From NCBI GenBank assembly GCA_903929195.1, contig CAIYTT010000028.1, positions 46,925 to 110,924 on the forward strand: a stretch of 64,000 nt of DNA, written 5' to 3'. The number at the start of each line of letters is the position of its first letter. The stretch's first letter is position 1. The notes beneath the pieces were generated by a model. It had not been told where the DNA came from. It saw only the letters and a list, made by a program, of their open reading frames with translations, and searched no databases. Below, in pieces: positions 15,819 to 25,602 of this stretch. The translations under genes were made by a program, and so were the position numbers. The DNA comes from an uncultured Bacteroidota bacterium (GTDB lineage Bacteria > Bacteroidota > Bacteroidia > Chitinophagales > Chitinophagaceae).

Positions 15819-16370
15819 TCAATTGATTTCAGACTTATTATTTTGCTTATCCCATTCCCATTTAAGTAACGAATAGACCTCAGAATCTTCATTGATACCA
15901 TTCACACAATAATCTTCGCGGCTTGTACCCTCTCTGGTAAAACCATATTTTTGAATTAAATGTACTGAGGCTACATTTTCAATTGCGACACATGCCTGAA
16001 TACGGTGCAGTTGTAGTTCTGTAAAACCATAATTCAGTACATATCTTAGAGCTTCAGTCATTATACCTTGCTGTTTATATTCGTTTTGCCGTAATAAGTA
16101 GAATAATTCAGCTCTTCTATGTGTTTTATTCCATGTGTGAAAGCCACATTCGCCTATTGGTTTATTCGTTTCATTAAGAATAATAAGAAAAAAGAAATGA
16201 GAAATACGGTGGGTCTCCATTCCCTGTAAGTACATTTCTTTATAGTGCTTAAAACCCATATCATCAACACCAAGGAACTCTTTTATTTCCTCGTCTGAAT
16301 TAGACCTAAACAAATCTCTTATGGTTTGCGGTGTAATAGAAATAAGAGTTAGTCGAGGTGTGGCTATCAT
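15819..16370 (-). CDS. RimJ/RimL-like GNAT N-acetyltransferase
   Basis: The 183-residue product begins TPRLTLISITPQTIRDLF and has IGECGFHTWNKTHRRAELFY (strands 2-4), QQGIMTEALRYVLNYGF (acetyl-CoA binding loop region, Q/R-x-x-G-x-G/A) and VASVHLIQKYGFTREG, the standard order for the RimJ/RimL subfamily. These transfer acetyl from acetyl-CoA to alpha-amino groups of proteins or to small molecules; substrate unknown here. Single gene between the ABC-F and glycosyltransferase genes. Confidence 0.85.
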   Translation of the reverse strand: MIATPRLTLISITPQTIRDLFRSNSDEEIKEFLGVDDMGFKHYKEMYLQGMETHRISHFFFLIILNETNKPIGECGFHTWNKTHRRAELFYLLRQNEYKQQGIMTEALRYVLNYGFTELQLHRIQACVAIENVASVHLIQKYGFTREGTSREDYCVNGINEDSEVYSLLKWEWDKQNNKSEIN

Positions 16371-16429
16371 AAAAATTGAAATATATTTTTTTAGAAGGTA
16401 TTCAATGAATGATTTTTTTGAAATTTTAA

Positions 16430-18019
16430 TTATTTTTTTGAGTTATGCATTTTAAATATACATAAAATTTGGCTGTTTAGCACAGACAAAGTATAATCGA
16501 TAGTAATACTTGAATTTGGGGGGTAGTCTTCCGGATGACACCTGAAATTTGTCATAAAATAATCTGCTTTTTGCCACCCTATTGTATCAAAACGCACCCT
16601 ATCTTGCATAGGCAACATTTGTATATTATTTCTTATTGGTGTTAATGCAAAATCAGATGCAATCTTAATGTGTTTGGATGTATCGTTGGCTGCAATATAT
16701 TCTAAACCTTGTTTCATACTTAATCCCCAATAATCCATTTCGTAATTATGTCTTAAAGAATCTTCTTCATGCGAAACTAATTCATTAAAATAAATGTGAT
16801 TTAACGGGTGGTTCCTTACCATAAACCAAGCAATAGAAATAAATTGTAAGGCACATAAGCTTACTAAAACCCATTTAAATTTCTTTTGCATAAAAAAGTT
16901 AATAGCATATAAAGCTAATAGTACAAAAGACGGGTAAACAAAATAAAGATGTCTCCAATCATCATATATAACAGAATGAAGCACAATAACAGCAAAAATA
17001 GGGGCAAAAAAACAAGCTAAATAGAATATAAAATTACGATTAGTAGTATTTTTTATATATTCAAGAGGTTTTTTTATAAACGCTAATATAACAATTACAA
17101 TACCAGTAAAACCTGCTATTAGCCATAGTATAGGGTTTGTAATAAAAAACCAAACCGGAAAATAAAACCAAGGAAGTTTAGTAGCTTTTTCAAATTTACC
17201 ATTTAATAATACAGGACCATTCCATTCATAATGAGAAAATGAAGCAAAACTGTCTGCAAAGTTTTTAACCGGATTGTGCCATAAATAAGGCCAGCCTAAA
17301 AGTAACAAAGCAAAGAAACCTATAATAAAAAGTAGAATTTTAAGTACTGTTTTAGTTGGTTTTTCTTTGTCTTTTATATTAAAAAACAAGTCGAGCAAAA
17401 GAAAAGCAATAATAAAACCACCAATCATTACACCCATAATCCTTATACTGGTGGCATATCCGCACAATAAACCAAGTATAAAAAAAAGGCTCAATTTATT
17501 TTTCTTATCAAATGCATACTCACTTACAGCAAATATGATAGTAAACATGCATAAAAAAGGCAAATCTTTTGTATTAAAGAACGAATGTGCATAAATACGA
17601 GGCGAAAAAGCCAACAATAAATAACCTATAGATGCAATAAGATTATTTTTAAATAATCTATAAAATAAAAAATATCCAAAGAGCAAGCTAACGAGGAAAA
17701 ACAAATGTGTTACCAAATGCCTCATCTCGTATATTGCCTTAGGGTCTGTAATATTTAGGCTCTTTTCTATAATAACTAATGGAATTTCGAAACCCGCACC
17801 ATGGTGGTCTGATTTTTTTTGAAACAATTCTTGATTTCCGTTAAAAATGTAATTGTAGCTTTGTACACCCGGCGCACGCTGGTCCGGTTCATCCCAAGCC
17901 ATTCCGTAATCTTTGTATGTAAACAAGCCAATTAATAGAGTTATTATAAAAAGACAAATACCTGTAAAGTAGGGATTATTTAATGTTTTTAGATATTTAT
18001 TTGATAGTGTTTTTCCCAT
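16430..18019 (-). CDS. GT-C fold membrane glycosyltransferase (PMT/ArnT-like)
   Basis: The 529-residue product has about eleven hydrophobic segments. The first loop holds GMAWDEPDQRAPG near residues 40-52, with the acidic DE expected of the catalytic Asp in GT-C enzymes using lipid-linked sugars. Later come AFSPRIYAHSFFNTKDLPFL and SIRIMGVMIGG, also as in dolichyl-/undecaprenyl-phosphate sugar transferases. The C-terminal 100 residues are periplasmic. The acceptor is unknown; protein O-glycosylation or LPS modification is possible. It stands alone after a 216-nt gap from uvrB, which is divergent. Confidence 0.75.
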   Translation of the reverse strand: MGKTLSNKYLKTLNNPYFTGICLFIITLLIGLFTYKDYGMAWDEPDQRAPGVQSYNYIFNGNQELFQKKSDHHGAGFEIPLVIIEKSLNITDPKAIYEMRHLVTHLFFLVSLLFGYFLFYRLFKNNLIASIGYLLLAFSPRIYAHSFFNTKDLPFLCMFTIIFAVSEYAFDKKNKLSLFFILGLLCGYATSIRIMGVMIGGFIIAFLLLDLFFNIKDKEKPTKTVLKILLFIIGFFALLLLGWPYLWHNPVKNFADSFASFSHYEWNGPVLLNGKFEKATKLPWFYFPVWFFITNPILWLIAGFTGIVIVILAFIKKPLEYIKNTTNRNFIFYLACFFAPIFAVIVLHSVIYDDWRHLYFVYPSFVLLALYAINFFMQKKFKWVLVSLCALQFISIAWFMVRNHPLNHIYFNELVSHEEDSLRHNYEMDYWGLSMKQGLEYIAANDTSKHIKIASDFALTPIRNNIQMLPMQDRVRFDTIGWQKADYFMTNFRCHPEDYPPNSSITIDYTLSVLNSQILCIFKMHNSKK

Positions 18020-18235
18020 TTTATGAACGATAAAATAATTGCTTAAAATGATTGTAAAATGCGAATATAATATTTATTTCAACTTCTAAAAACAAGACCA
18101 ATTTCACATACAAAATAGTATAAATAAATATAAAATAGATTGTATTTGAATTTAGTTCTCAAAAAAATAAAATTAAAAAATAATTCAGTTATAATAGTAT
18201 CCTAAAAGTCTTTCAAATTTACGAAATTTGTAGCT

Positions 18236-20266
18236 ATGAAGTTTAAAATAAATAGCCCTTTTCAACCGGCAGGCGACCAGCCCGAAGCAATAAGATTGTT
18301 AGTAAAAGGGATTGAAGAGGGTGAAAAGTACCAAACATTATTGGGCGTAACAGGTTCGGGTAAAACATTTACAGTTGCAAATGTGATACAAAAATTAGAA
18401 CGACCAACTTTAATACTTACACATAATAAAACATTAGTAGCTCAATTATATGGCGAATTCCGCCAATTTTTTCCGGATAATGCAGTAGAATATTTTGTTT
18501 CTTACTACGACTATTATCAGCCGGAAGCCTATATGCCGGTATCTAATACTTATATAGAAAAAGACTTATCCATAAACGAAGAATTAGAAAAATTAAGGCT
18601 TCGTGCTACTTCAAGCCTTTTAAGCGGCAGACGCGACATAATTGTTGTTGCATCGGTATCTTGTATTTATGGTATAGGTAATCCGGCAGAATATGCAAAT
18701 AGCATTATAAGATTTAATGTGAATGAAAACATAGGGCGTAATCACTTTTTGCATCAATTAGTCAATTCATTATACCACCGTAGCCAAGGCGAATTTGAAA
18801 GAGGTTCTTTTAGAGTAAATGGAGATACAGTAGATATTAATTTACCTTATGTAGATTATGGTTATAGGATTACTTTTTTGGGAGATGAAATTGAGGAAAT
18901 TGAAACGTTTGAATTGGAAACCGGAAAAAGAATAAGCAAAATGGAAAATGCTGCCATATTTCCTGCCAATTTATATATAGCCCCCAAAGACCAAATGACG
19001 CAGATTATCTATGAAATTCAAGATGAAATGAATGCACAAATTGACTATTTTAAGAAAATAGGGAAACATATTGAAGCACAACGCATAAAAGAAAGGGTAA
19101 ATTATGATTTGGAAATGATTCAGGAATTGGGTTATTGCAGTGGTATAGAAAATTATTCCCGGTTTTTAGACCGTAGAAAGCCCGGTAGCCGCCCGTTTTG
19201 TTTATTAGATTATTTCCCTGATGATTTTTTATTAATAATTGATGAGAGCCATGTAACTATACCACAAATAAGTGGCATGTATGGTGGCGATAGGTCAAGA
19301 AAAATAACTTTAGTAGATTTTGGTTTCCGATTACCATCAGCTTTAGATAACAGACCTTTAAATTTTTACGAATTTGAATCAAAAATAGGTCAGGTAGTAT
19401 TTGTGAGTGCTACACCAAGCAATTATGAAATGGAACATTGCGAAGGTGTAGTTGTAGAACAAATTGTGAGACCAACAGGTTTATTAGAACCTATAATTGA
19501 AGTGAGACCGTCCATTAATCAAATCGATGATTTGCTGGATGAGATTGATAAAAGAATTAATGCCGGTGGTAGAGTACTTGTTGCTACACTAACAAAAAAA
19601 ATGGCTGAGGAATTAGATAAATATCTAAAACGAATCAACTTAAAATCAAAATATATTCATTCTGAAGTAGATACCTTAGAGAGAGTAGAAATATTAAGAG
19701 ACTTAAGATTGGGTGTTATTGATGTAGTTGTTGGTGTTAATTTACTTAGAGAAGGACTTGATTTACCTGAGGTATCATTAATGGCAATTTTAGATGCCGA
19801 TAAAGAAGGCTTTTTAAGAAATGAGCGGTCTCTAACGCAAATGGCAGGCAGGGCTGCCAGAAATGTAAACGGGTTAGTCATTTTTTATGCAAATAAAATT
19901 ACAGATAGTATGCAGCGTACCATTGATGAGACAAATAGAAGACGAGAAAAACAAATAAATTTCAATACCCAACACGGAATAACACCTACAACAATAATAA
20001 AATCTATAGACCAAATTATGAAACAAGGTTCGGTATTAGATATTAAAGGATTCGACCCCAATAGCCAATATGCCATTATGGATGAATTACCACAAATGGC
20101 TGCCGAAGCAGAAGGGACATATAGAACTGCTAATCAATTAGATAAATTAATAAATAGTACTAAAAAAGCAATGGAAAAAGCAGCCAAAGACTTAGATTTT
20201 ATGGAAGCGGCACGTTTAAGAGACAGCTTATTTAAGTTACAAAAAGAAAAAGAACTTTTAAAATAG
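18236..20266 (+). CDS. uvrB: Excinuclease ABC subunit B
   Basis: UvrB is the damage-verifying helicase of nucleotide excision repair, acting with UvrA and UvrC. The 676-residue product is full length: FQPAGDQPEAI, Walker A GVTGSGKT (about 39-46), the beta-hairpin YYDYYQPEAYMP (about 94-105), DESH box, helicase motif VSATPSNYE, RPTGLLEP, HSEVDTLERVEIL, GVNLLREGLDLPEVSLMAILD, QMAGRAARN and the C-terminal UVR domain (about 635-670) that binds UvrC. No SOS-type operator is evident upstream. uvrA and uvrC are not adjacent. Confidence 0.97.
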   Translation: MKFKINSPFQPAGDQPEAIRLLVKGIEEGEKYQTLLGVTGSGKTFTVANVIQKLERPTLILTHNKTLVAQLYGEFRQFFPDNAVEYFVSYYDYYQPEAYMPVSNTYIEKDLSINEELEKLRLRATSSLLSGRRDIIVVASVSCIYGIGNPAEYANSIIRFNVNENIGRNHFLHQLVNSLYHRSQGEFERGSFRVNGDTVDINLPYVDYGYRITFLGDEIEEIETFELETGKRISKMENAAIFPANLYIAPKDQMTQIIYEIQDEMNAQIDYFKKIGKHIEAQRIKERVNYDLEMIQELGYCSGIENYSRFLDRRKPGSRPFCLLDYFPDDFLLIIDESHVTIPQISGMYGGDRSRKITLVDFGFRLPSALDNRPLNFYEFESKIGQVVFVSATPSNYEMEHCEGVVVEQIVRPTGLLEPIIEVRPSINQIDDLLDEIDKRINAGGRVLVATLTKKMAEELDKYLKRINLKSKYIHSEVDTLERVEILRDLRLGVIDVVVGVNLLREGLDLPEVSLMAILDADKEGFLRNERSLTQMAGRAARNVNGLVIFYANKITDSMQRTIDETNRRREKQINFNTQHGITPTTIIKSIDQIMKQGSVLDIKGFDPNSQYAIMDELPQMAAEAEGTYRTANQLDKLINSTKKAMEKAAKDLDFMEAARLRDSLFKLQKEKELLK

Positions 20267-20474
20267 CCCAACTATATAGATTATTACAATAATCATTTAA
20301 CCCAACCTTTTTAACTTTGCTATTGTCTTTTTTAGTGTCGCATAGTAGTTACTATTTTATTACATACTTAACAAATAAATAATTTGTAAAAATGATGAAA
20401 TAGTATTAAATTGCGGCATTATAGTGTTTTTTTTGTAAAATTTAGAATATTTTTTATTCGCCAAATATGTTTTT

Positions 20475-23400
20475 ATGAAACGGAATTTTATTTTAATAGT
20501 TAGCTTGTTTTTAATAGTTCTTAGCACAAAATCTTTTTCTCAGGTTACAGTAACCGGGCCTACTTTAGGTTGTGGCTCAACAACAGGTACACTTACAGCA
20601 CACTTATCGGGAGATGTACCTACTGATGCGGGCATTACTGCAGATGATGTATATTCACCATTAATATCAATTGGTTTTACTTTTAATTTTTATGGTACCA
20701 ATTATACACAAATAACAATTGGTGCTAACGGAACTATTGATTTTAATGCTGCCGATGCAGGTGCTTATGACCCTTGGCCAATATCAGCAGCACTTTTAGG
20801 CAACTCCAGTAAGTATAATAATATTTGTGGTCCTTGGTGCGATATTGATATTTTCTATACCGGTACACCTGTTGGCACAGAAACATACTCAACTGATGGT
20901 GTTGCACCATACAGGAAATTTGCTGTTACTTGGTGTGGCTGTAGTATGTTCTCATGCGGCACGCAAAAAATAACTTCTCAGATTATTCTATATGAAACTA
21001 CAAATATTGTAGAAGTTCATATTGCAAAAAAACTAATTTGTGCCGGTTGGAATGGCGGCTATGCAATTGTAGGCGTGCAAAATGCAACCGGTACGGCAGC
21101 AACCGTTGCTCCTGGTAGAGATTACCCTTCAACATGGACTGTACCACCTACAGAAGCTTGGCGATTTACACCTTTGGGTGGTGGCACTTCTTATGCTGTT
21201 TCTTCAATACTATATGCCCCCATACCTTATTCATCATCTTTAATTTATTGGTACGACAGTACAACAGGTGCATATCTAGGTACAGGTACAACATTAACCG
21301 TAACACCAACAACATCTACAACCTATAAAGCAGGTGCTCTTGGTTGTGCAGATACCTCTTTCGGCTATTTCCACGTAGATGTAGGTGGTGTAATACCGAG
21401 TATCAATGCGTTCCCTGATGTTACTACAACTAGACCAAGTATTGGTAATAATCCTAGTGTATGTGGTGCATGTGATGGTTCTATAGTATTACATGGAATT
21501 ACACCCGGACTTGCAGATACCCTATATTATAAAAAGAATGGTGTTTGGCAGCCAACTGTATCAGCTACAGCAGCTGTTGATAGTTCTATTACTATTTCAG
21601 GACTTTGTGCAGGCGTTTATGATAGTTTTATGATAAAAGTGGGGCATTGCATTTCCTTACCTGTTGGTCCACATACCCTTGTTGACCCTGCATTTGTTGC
21701 GACCGTTTCCAATACAAATCCTAGTGTATGTGGTGCTTGTGATGCCACAATTACTTTATTCGGTTTAGTACCGGGAACAATTGATACAGTTAACTTTTTA
21801 AAAGCCGGCGTTGCACAACCTACTGTTATTCAAACAGTATCACCCGGAGGAACAATTACGCTAACAGGATTATGTGCCGGTGCATATACGGGCATTACCG
21901 TAAAAATGAATAATTGCACTACAGCACCATTATCTGCCAACATCATCGACCCACCATTTGTAATCACTTCAACTTCTTTTACCAATCCGATATGTGCTGC
22001 ATGCATTGGTACTATTACATTATATGGTTTAACACCGGGACAGCCCATTACGTTAAATTACAATAGAAATGGTGTTGCACAACCCCCATTTGTAACAACA
22101 AGTAGTTCCACAGGTACCATAACCCTTACCAACCTTTGCGATGGCAGATATGATAATTTTGTAGCTACTTTAAATACATGTACTGCAAATTGGACTACTC
22201 CTGTTGTTTTAGTTGTACCTCCTACTATTGTAATTAATGTAATGAGTACTACAAACCCTAGCCAATGCGGAATGTGCGATGGTTCTATAAAAATTGTAGG
22301 TGTTACGCCAGGCATTGTTGATTCTGTATTTTATACCTATAATGGAGTACCGGTAGGAGTAAGAGTAATATCACCTGTAGATTCTACTGTTACTATTTTT
22401 GGATTATGTGCAGGTAATTATACAAATATTTTCATTAAAATACTTAATTGCCCTACAACAACAATTCCGGGACCAATAACACTAACTACCGTACCTGTAG
22501 TTGCCGGCTTTACCGATGCGATACATGTAGGTTGTAAGGGTGATAGTGTGTTTTTCACAAACTCTTCAACACCATCAATACCACTTTGGTATCGTTGGAC
22601 ATTTGGAGACGGAACAAGTGATTCTGCTACCAATCCGGTACACGTATATACTGCTACCGGCACTGTAAATACCTACACCGTTACTTTAATTTCAACAAAT
22701 CATTACTGCGATTCATTAAGTACTACAACTGTAACATTGGGTCATCCGTTAAAATCAATTTTTAATCCCGATACCAATCTTGTTTGTCAGGGCACACCGG
22801 TTAATTTTATAAATAACTCAATCGGTAATCCGCCAACTTATGCATGGAATTTTGGTAATGGAGCAACAAGTACACAAACTACACCTACCTATACTTATAA
22901 TAATGTAGGAACGTATAAAGTAGCATTGATAGCAACAGATTTAATACCTTGTCATGATACTTCATATCAAACAATTACTGTAGATACCATAAGCCCTATA
23001 TCAATTGGATTAACTGATACTGCAATTTGTTCGGGTACTTATGTTACAATGACAGGTTACTATTCTAATATCGGAAACAATGGTATTACATGGACATTAG
23101 GTAATGGCGATATTTTTAAGAACATTAATCCATTAATGTATGCTTACGGAGGTACAGGTACATTTATTATTAATGCAAATGCAACCTTTAGAGTATGTCC
23201 TTCAGCAAGTGCAAGTCGCACTATACGAGTGTATCAACAACCGATTATAAGCTTAGGGAATGATACTACTATTTGTCCGGGAAGTGAGGCTTTACCTGTT
23301 TCTGATAAAACGAATTATGGTAATGCAGGTGCAACTTGGTTATGGAATACAGGTGCAAAAACATCTGGAATATATGTAACAGAGCCGGGCATCTATCATG

Positions 23401-23741
23401 TTACAGTTAGCATAGATGGTTGTACTGCTTCCGACTCAATTATAGTTAAAAATGATTGTTATATGAATGTACCAAATGTATTTACACCAAATGGAGATGG
23501 TATCAATGATTTCTTCTATCCGCGTCAATATTTATCAAGTGGGTTAACATCCTTTAAAATGGATATTTTTAACAGATGGGGTGAATTGATATTTGAATCA
23601 ACTTCGCTTGATGGCAGAGGTTGGGATGGCAGACTGAATGATGTTGACCAACCCGAAGGTGTTTATATTTATTTAATTGATGGTACATTTAAAGATGGCA
23701 GACACGAGCACCATCAGGGTAATATTACCTTATTGAGATAA
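20475..23741 (+). CDS. Large secreted PKD-repeat protein with T9SS type B (gliding motility) sorting domain
   Basis: The 1088-residue product starts with a signal peptide (MKRNFILIVSLFLIVLSTKS, cut near FSQ). Residues about 35-255 are a beta-rich domain (IGFTFNFYGTNYTQITIGANG ... GYAIVGVQNATG). Four cysteine-containing repeats of about 89 residues follow, starting near 325, 414, 503 and 593 (NPSVCGACDGSI type). Next come PKD modules (WTFGDGTSDSATNPVHVY near 705; AWNFGNGATSTQTTPTYTY near 790). The last 95 residues (VPNVFTPNGDGINDFF ... FNRWGELIFES ... GWDGRLND ... GVYIYLIDG) are the type B C-terminal sorting domain. Such proteins are exported by the type IX system and serve as adhesins or surface fibres. 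A possible -7 element TAACTTTG lies at 20312-20319. Confidence 0.88.
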   Translation: MKRNFILIVSLFLIVLSTKSFSQVTVTGPTLGCGSTTGTLTAHLSGDVPTDAGITADDVYSPLISIGFTFNFYGTNYTQITIGANGTIDFNAADAGAYDPWPISAALLGNSSKYNNICGPWCDIDIFYTGTPVGTETYSTDGVAPYRKFAVTWCGCSMFSCGTQKITSQIILYETTNIVEVHIAKKLICAGWNGGYAIVGVQNATGTAATVAPGRDYPSTWTVPPTEAWRFTPLGGGTSYAVSSILYAPIPYSSSLIYWYDSTTGAYLGTGTTLTVTPTTSTTYKAGALGCADTSFGYFHVDVGGVIPSINAFPDVTTTRPSIGNNPSVCGACDGSIVLHGITPGLADTLYYKKNGVWQPTVSATAAVDSSITISGLCAGVYDSFMIKVGHCISLPVGPHTLVDPAFVATVSNTNPSVCGACDATITLFGLVPGTIDTVNFLKAGVAQPTVIQTVSPGGTITLTGLCAGAYTGITVKMNNCTTAPLSANIIDPPFVITSTSFTNPICAACIGTITLYGLTPGQPITLNYNRNGVAQPPFVTTSSSTGTITLTNLCDGRYDNFVATLNTCTANWTTPVVLVVPPTIVINVMSTTNPSQCGMCDGSIKIVGVTPGIVDSVFYTYNGVPVGVRVISPVDSTVTIFGLCAGNYTNIFIKILNCPTTTIPGPITLTTVPVVAGFTDAIHVGCKGDSVFFTNSSTPSIPLWYRWTFGDGTSDSATNPVHVYTATGTVNTYTVTLISTNHYCDSLSTTTVTLGHPLKSIFNPDTNLVCQGTPVNFINNSIGNPPTYAWNFGNGATSTQTTPTYTYNNVGTYKVALIATDLIPCHDTSYQTITVDTISPISIGLTDTAICSGTYVTMTGYYSNIGNNGITWTLGNGDIFKNINPLMYAYGGTGTFIINANATFRVCPSASASRTIRVYQQPIISLGNDTTICPGSEALPVSDKTNYGNAGATWLWNTGAKTSGIYVTEPGIYHVTVSIDGCTASDSIIVKNDCYMNVPNVFTPNGDGINDFFYPRQYLSSGLTSFKMDIFNRWGELIFESTSLDGRGWDGRLNDVDQPEGVYIYLIDGTFKDGRHEHHQGNITLLR

Positions 23742-23757
23742 AATAAAATTTATGATT

Positions 23758-23800
23758 AAACAAAGAAGCGTTCTATTAAAAACAGAACGCTTCTTTGTTT
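23758..23800 (+). terminator. Intrinsic terminator of the T9SS surface protein gene
   Basis: Perfect 17-bp stem (23758-23774 and 23784-23800) with core AGAAGCGTTCT and loop of 9 nt, followed by further T, 17 nt after the stop codon. Confidence 0.85.
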
Positions 23801-23843
23801 TAATAGAAATCTTTATTAATTTTATGCATTGAATTAGGAATAT

Positions 23844-24287
23844 ATGAAAATAATAATAACTGCAATTTTAATAATTATAGGTACAATTGGTTTTACAAAA
23901 ACGGTTGATGCACAGAAAAAGAATAAGGCGAAAGTAACAAAGGAATTAGATGGCCCTGTTTTTCAATTTGAACACGGGTCTGTTTACGATTTTAAAGAAA
24001 TGGCAAAAGGCCCTATTGTTACCCATGTTTTTGAATTTACCAATACAGGCAACATGCCCCTTTTTATACATAATATAATATCAAGATCAAGATGTATAAC
24101 TGCAGTATGGCAAGATACCGAACCTATTACACCAGGTATGAAGGGACACATACGTGTTACTTTAAACACCAATGAAGTTGATGGAGCATTTTACAAAGAA
24201 ATATATATTATTTCTAATGCATTATCACCAAATGGAGAAGAACAACAATACACCTTATTTTTACAAGGCACTGTTAGAAAAATTTAA
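23844..24287 (+). CDS. Secreted DUF1573-family protein
   Basis: The 147-residue product has a signal peptide (to about residue 23, VDAQ). It then has a single Ig-like DUF1573 domain: FQFEHGSVYDFKEMAKGPIV, THVFEFTNTGNMPLFIHNI and the terminal YTLFLQGTVRK strand. The usual FxFxNxGxxPL...... segment is present; the cysteine-plus-pattern CGC found in many members is here RSRCITAVW. Role unknown; DUF1573 proteins of Bacteroidota are periplasmic or surface-exposed. Confidence 0.8.
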   Translation: MKIIITAILIIIGTIGFTKTVDAQKKNKAKVTKELDGPVFQFEHGSVYDFKEMAKGPIVTHVFEFTNTGNMPLFIHNIISRSRCITAVWQDTEPITPGMKGHIRVTLNTNEVDGAFYKEIYIISNALSPNGEEQQYTLFLQGTVRKI

Positions 24288-24320
24288 TTTTTGCATTTCC
24301 GTACCTCAATAGCAAATTAG

Positions 24321-24328
24321 TATCTTTG
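24321..24328 (+). promoter_or_regulatory. Promoter -7 element (TATCTTTG) of pcm
   Basis: TATCTTTG at 24321-24328. It lies 4 nt before an in-frame ATG at 24333 and 16 nt before the ATG at 24345, so it favours the latter or a leaderless message from the former. Confidence 0.45.
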
Positions 24329-24344
24329 CTGTATGTTGCATAGT

Positions 24345-25004
24345 ATGCCAAAAGAAGATAGTTATAGACATAAGGGATTGAGGAAAAAACTAATTGAACA
24401 GCTAAGAGAGAAAGGCATTACAGATGAAGTAGTATTACAAGCAATAGATGCAGTACCCAGACACTTTTTCTTAGATACTGCTTTTGAAAATAGAGCTTAT
24501 GAAGATAAAGCCTTCCCTATAACTGCAGGACAAACCATATCGCAACCCTACACAGTTGCCTACCAAACACAGCTTTTAGAGATAAAAAAATTTGATAAAG
24601 TATTGGAAGTAGGAACCGGTAGCTCTTATCAAGCATGTGTGCTTGGTGAAATAGGAGTGCAGCTTTTTACAATTGAAAGACAGAAAGCATTATACGACTA
24701 CATAAACAAATTCTTTTTCTTATCTAAATATCCCAATATAAAAAGATTCTATGGCGATGGATTTGAAGGACTACCCTCTTTTGCACCCTTTGATAAAATT
24801 ATAATTACTTGCGGAGCCCCATTTATACCCCCTAAATTAATTGAACAGATGAAACCGGGAGGTATTATGATTATTCCTGTTGGTGAAGGCGATACACAAA
24901 AAATGCTTAGAATAACAAAAGACAAAAACGGAACAATAGAAGAAAAAGAATTAGGTATATTTTCTTTTGTCCCTATGTTAGAAGGTAAAAATAATAATGT
25001 ATAA
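24345..25004 (+). CDS. pcm: Protein-L-isoaspartate O-methyltransferase
   Basis: Pcm methylates L-isoaspartyl residues of damaged proteins with S-adenosylmethionine and starts their repair. From the ATG at 24345 the product has 219 residues: YRHKGLRKKLIEQLREKGI, VPRHFFLDTAFENRAYEDKA, the family signature ITAGQTISQPYTVA, SAM motif VLEVGTGSSYQACVL, FYGDGFEGLP and PGGIMIIPVGEG. The ATG at 24333 (four residues longer) is possible, but lies 4 nt from the -7 element. Cytoplasmic. Confidence 0.93.
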   Translation: MPKEDSYRHKGLRKKLIEQLREKGITDEVVLQAIDAVPRHFFLDTAFENRAYEDKAFPITAGQTISQPYTVAYQTQLLEIKKFDKVLEVGTGSSYQACVLGEIGVQLFTIERQKALYDYINKFFFLSKYPNIKRFYGDGFEGLPSFAPFDKIIITCGAPFIPPKLIEQMKPGGIMIIPVGEGDTQKMLRITKDKNGTIEEKELGIFSFVPMLEGKNNNV

Positions 25005-25132
25005 TAATCTATCTAAAACAAATCCTAATACATAAATTATTGCCATTTTTTTAACATTTATCTATATAAAATGTCATGCAGGATTAACACAACATTCTTT
25101 TTTCATTGATTAATATTGCAGTCTATTAATCA

Positions 25133-25504
25133 ATGTTAAAGAACAAATTATATATTATCCAATTTCTATTTATGATTGCACTAATTTGCGGTTACTTTCT
25201 TAGCGACCAGCCAGATAGTCTTTCAGAAATGCATTTTGACTCAACAACACCATTAACATTAAATAAAGCCGTTAATCAACAAGAAAATTTCTCATCTTTT
25301 CTAATTTCAAACACAGAAAACGATATATCAACTTCTGAATTACAGGTATATAAACATATAAATTTTGAATTAGGAATAATAATAAAATTAAAAAATCCAG
25401 ATTTTATTTACTATCCTAATGTTACACATACTATACAGTACCAACATGGGTATGAGTATTTATATTTCAAAGAAATTAATCCTCCCCCACCTAAGTTTTG
25501 TTAA
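25133..25504 (+). CDS. Small membrane-anchored or secreted protein preceding the czc operon
   Basis: The 123-residue product has an N-terminal hydrophobic segment (KLYIIQFLFMIALICGYFL, residues about 5-23) and then a polar region. It ends with several H/Y-rich strands (TIQYQHGYEYLYFKE) and PPPPKFC. I know no family. It begins 99 nt before... the efflux operon: its stop is 99 nt upstream of the czcC start and on the same strand, so it is likely the first gene of that transcript. Small His/Cys-containing periplasmic proteins often precede metal-efflux operons (the CzcI position), so a metal-related role is a reasonable guess only. Confidence 0.55.
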   Translation: MLKNKLYIIQFLFMIALICGYFLSDQPDSLSEMHFDSTTPLTLNKAVNQQENFSSFLISNTENDISTSELQVYKHINFELGIIIKLKNPDFIYYPNVTHTIQYQHGYEYLYFKEINPPPPKFC

Positions 25505-25602
25505 TCTTTCTGAATATTTCATATCTACATTTCAATTAAAATTGCATGTAGATAATTCAATTGCATTCAAACAAATACACAATATTAATAATGTATCATA
25601 AA

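Noticed and set aside
25561..25602. Upstream TTG/ATG starts of czcC
   Set aside because: They add polar and charged residues before a clear signal peptide starting at 25603.
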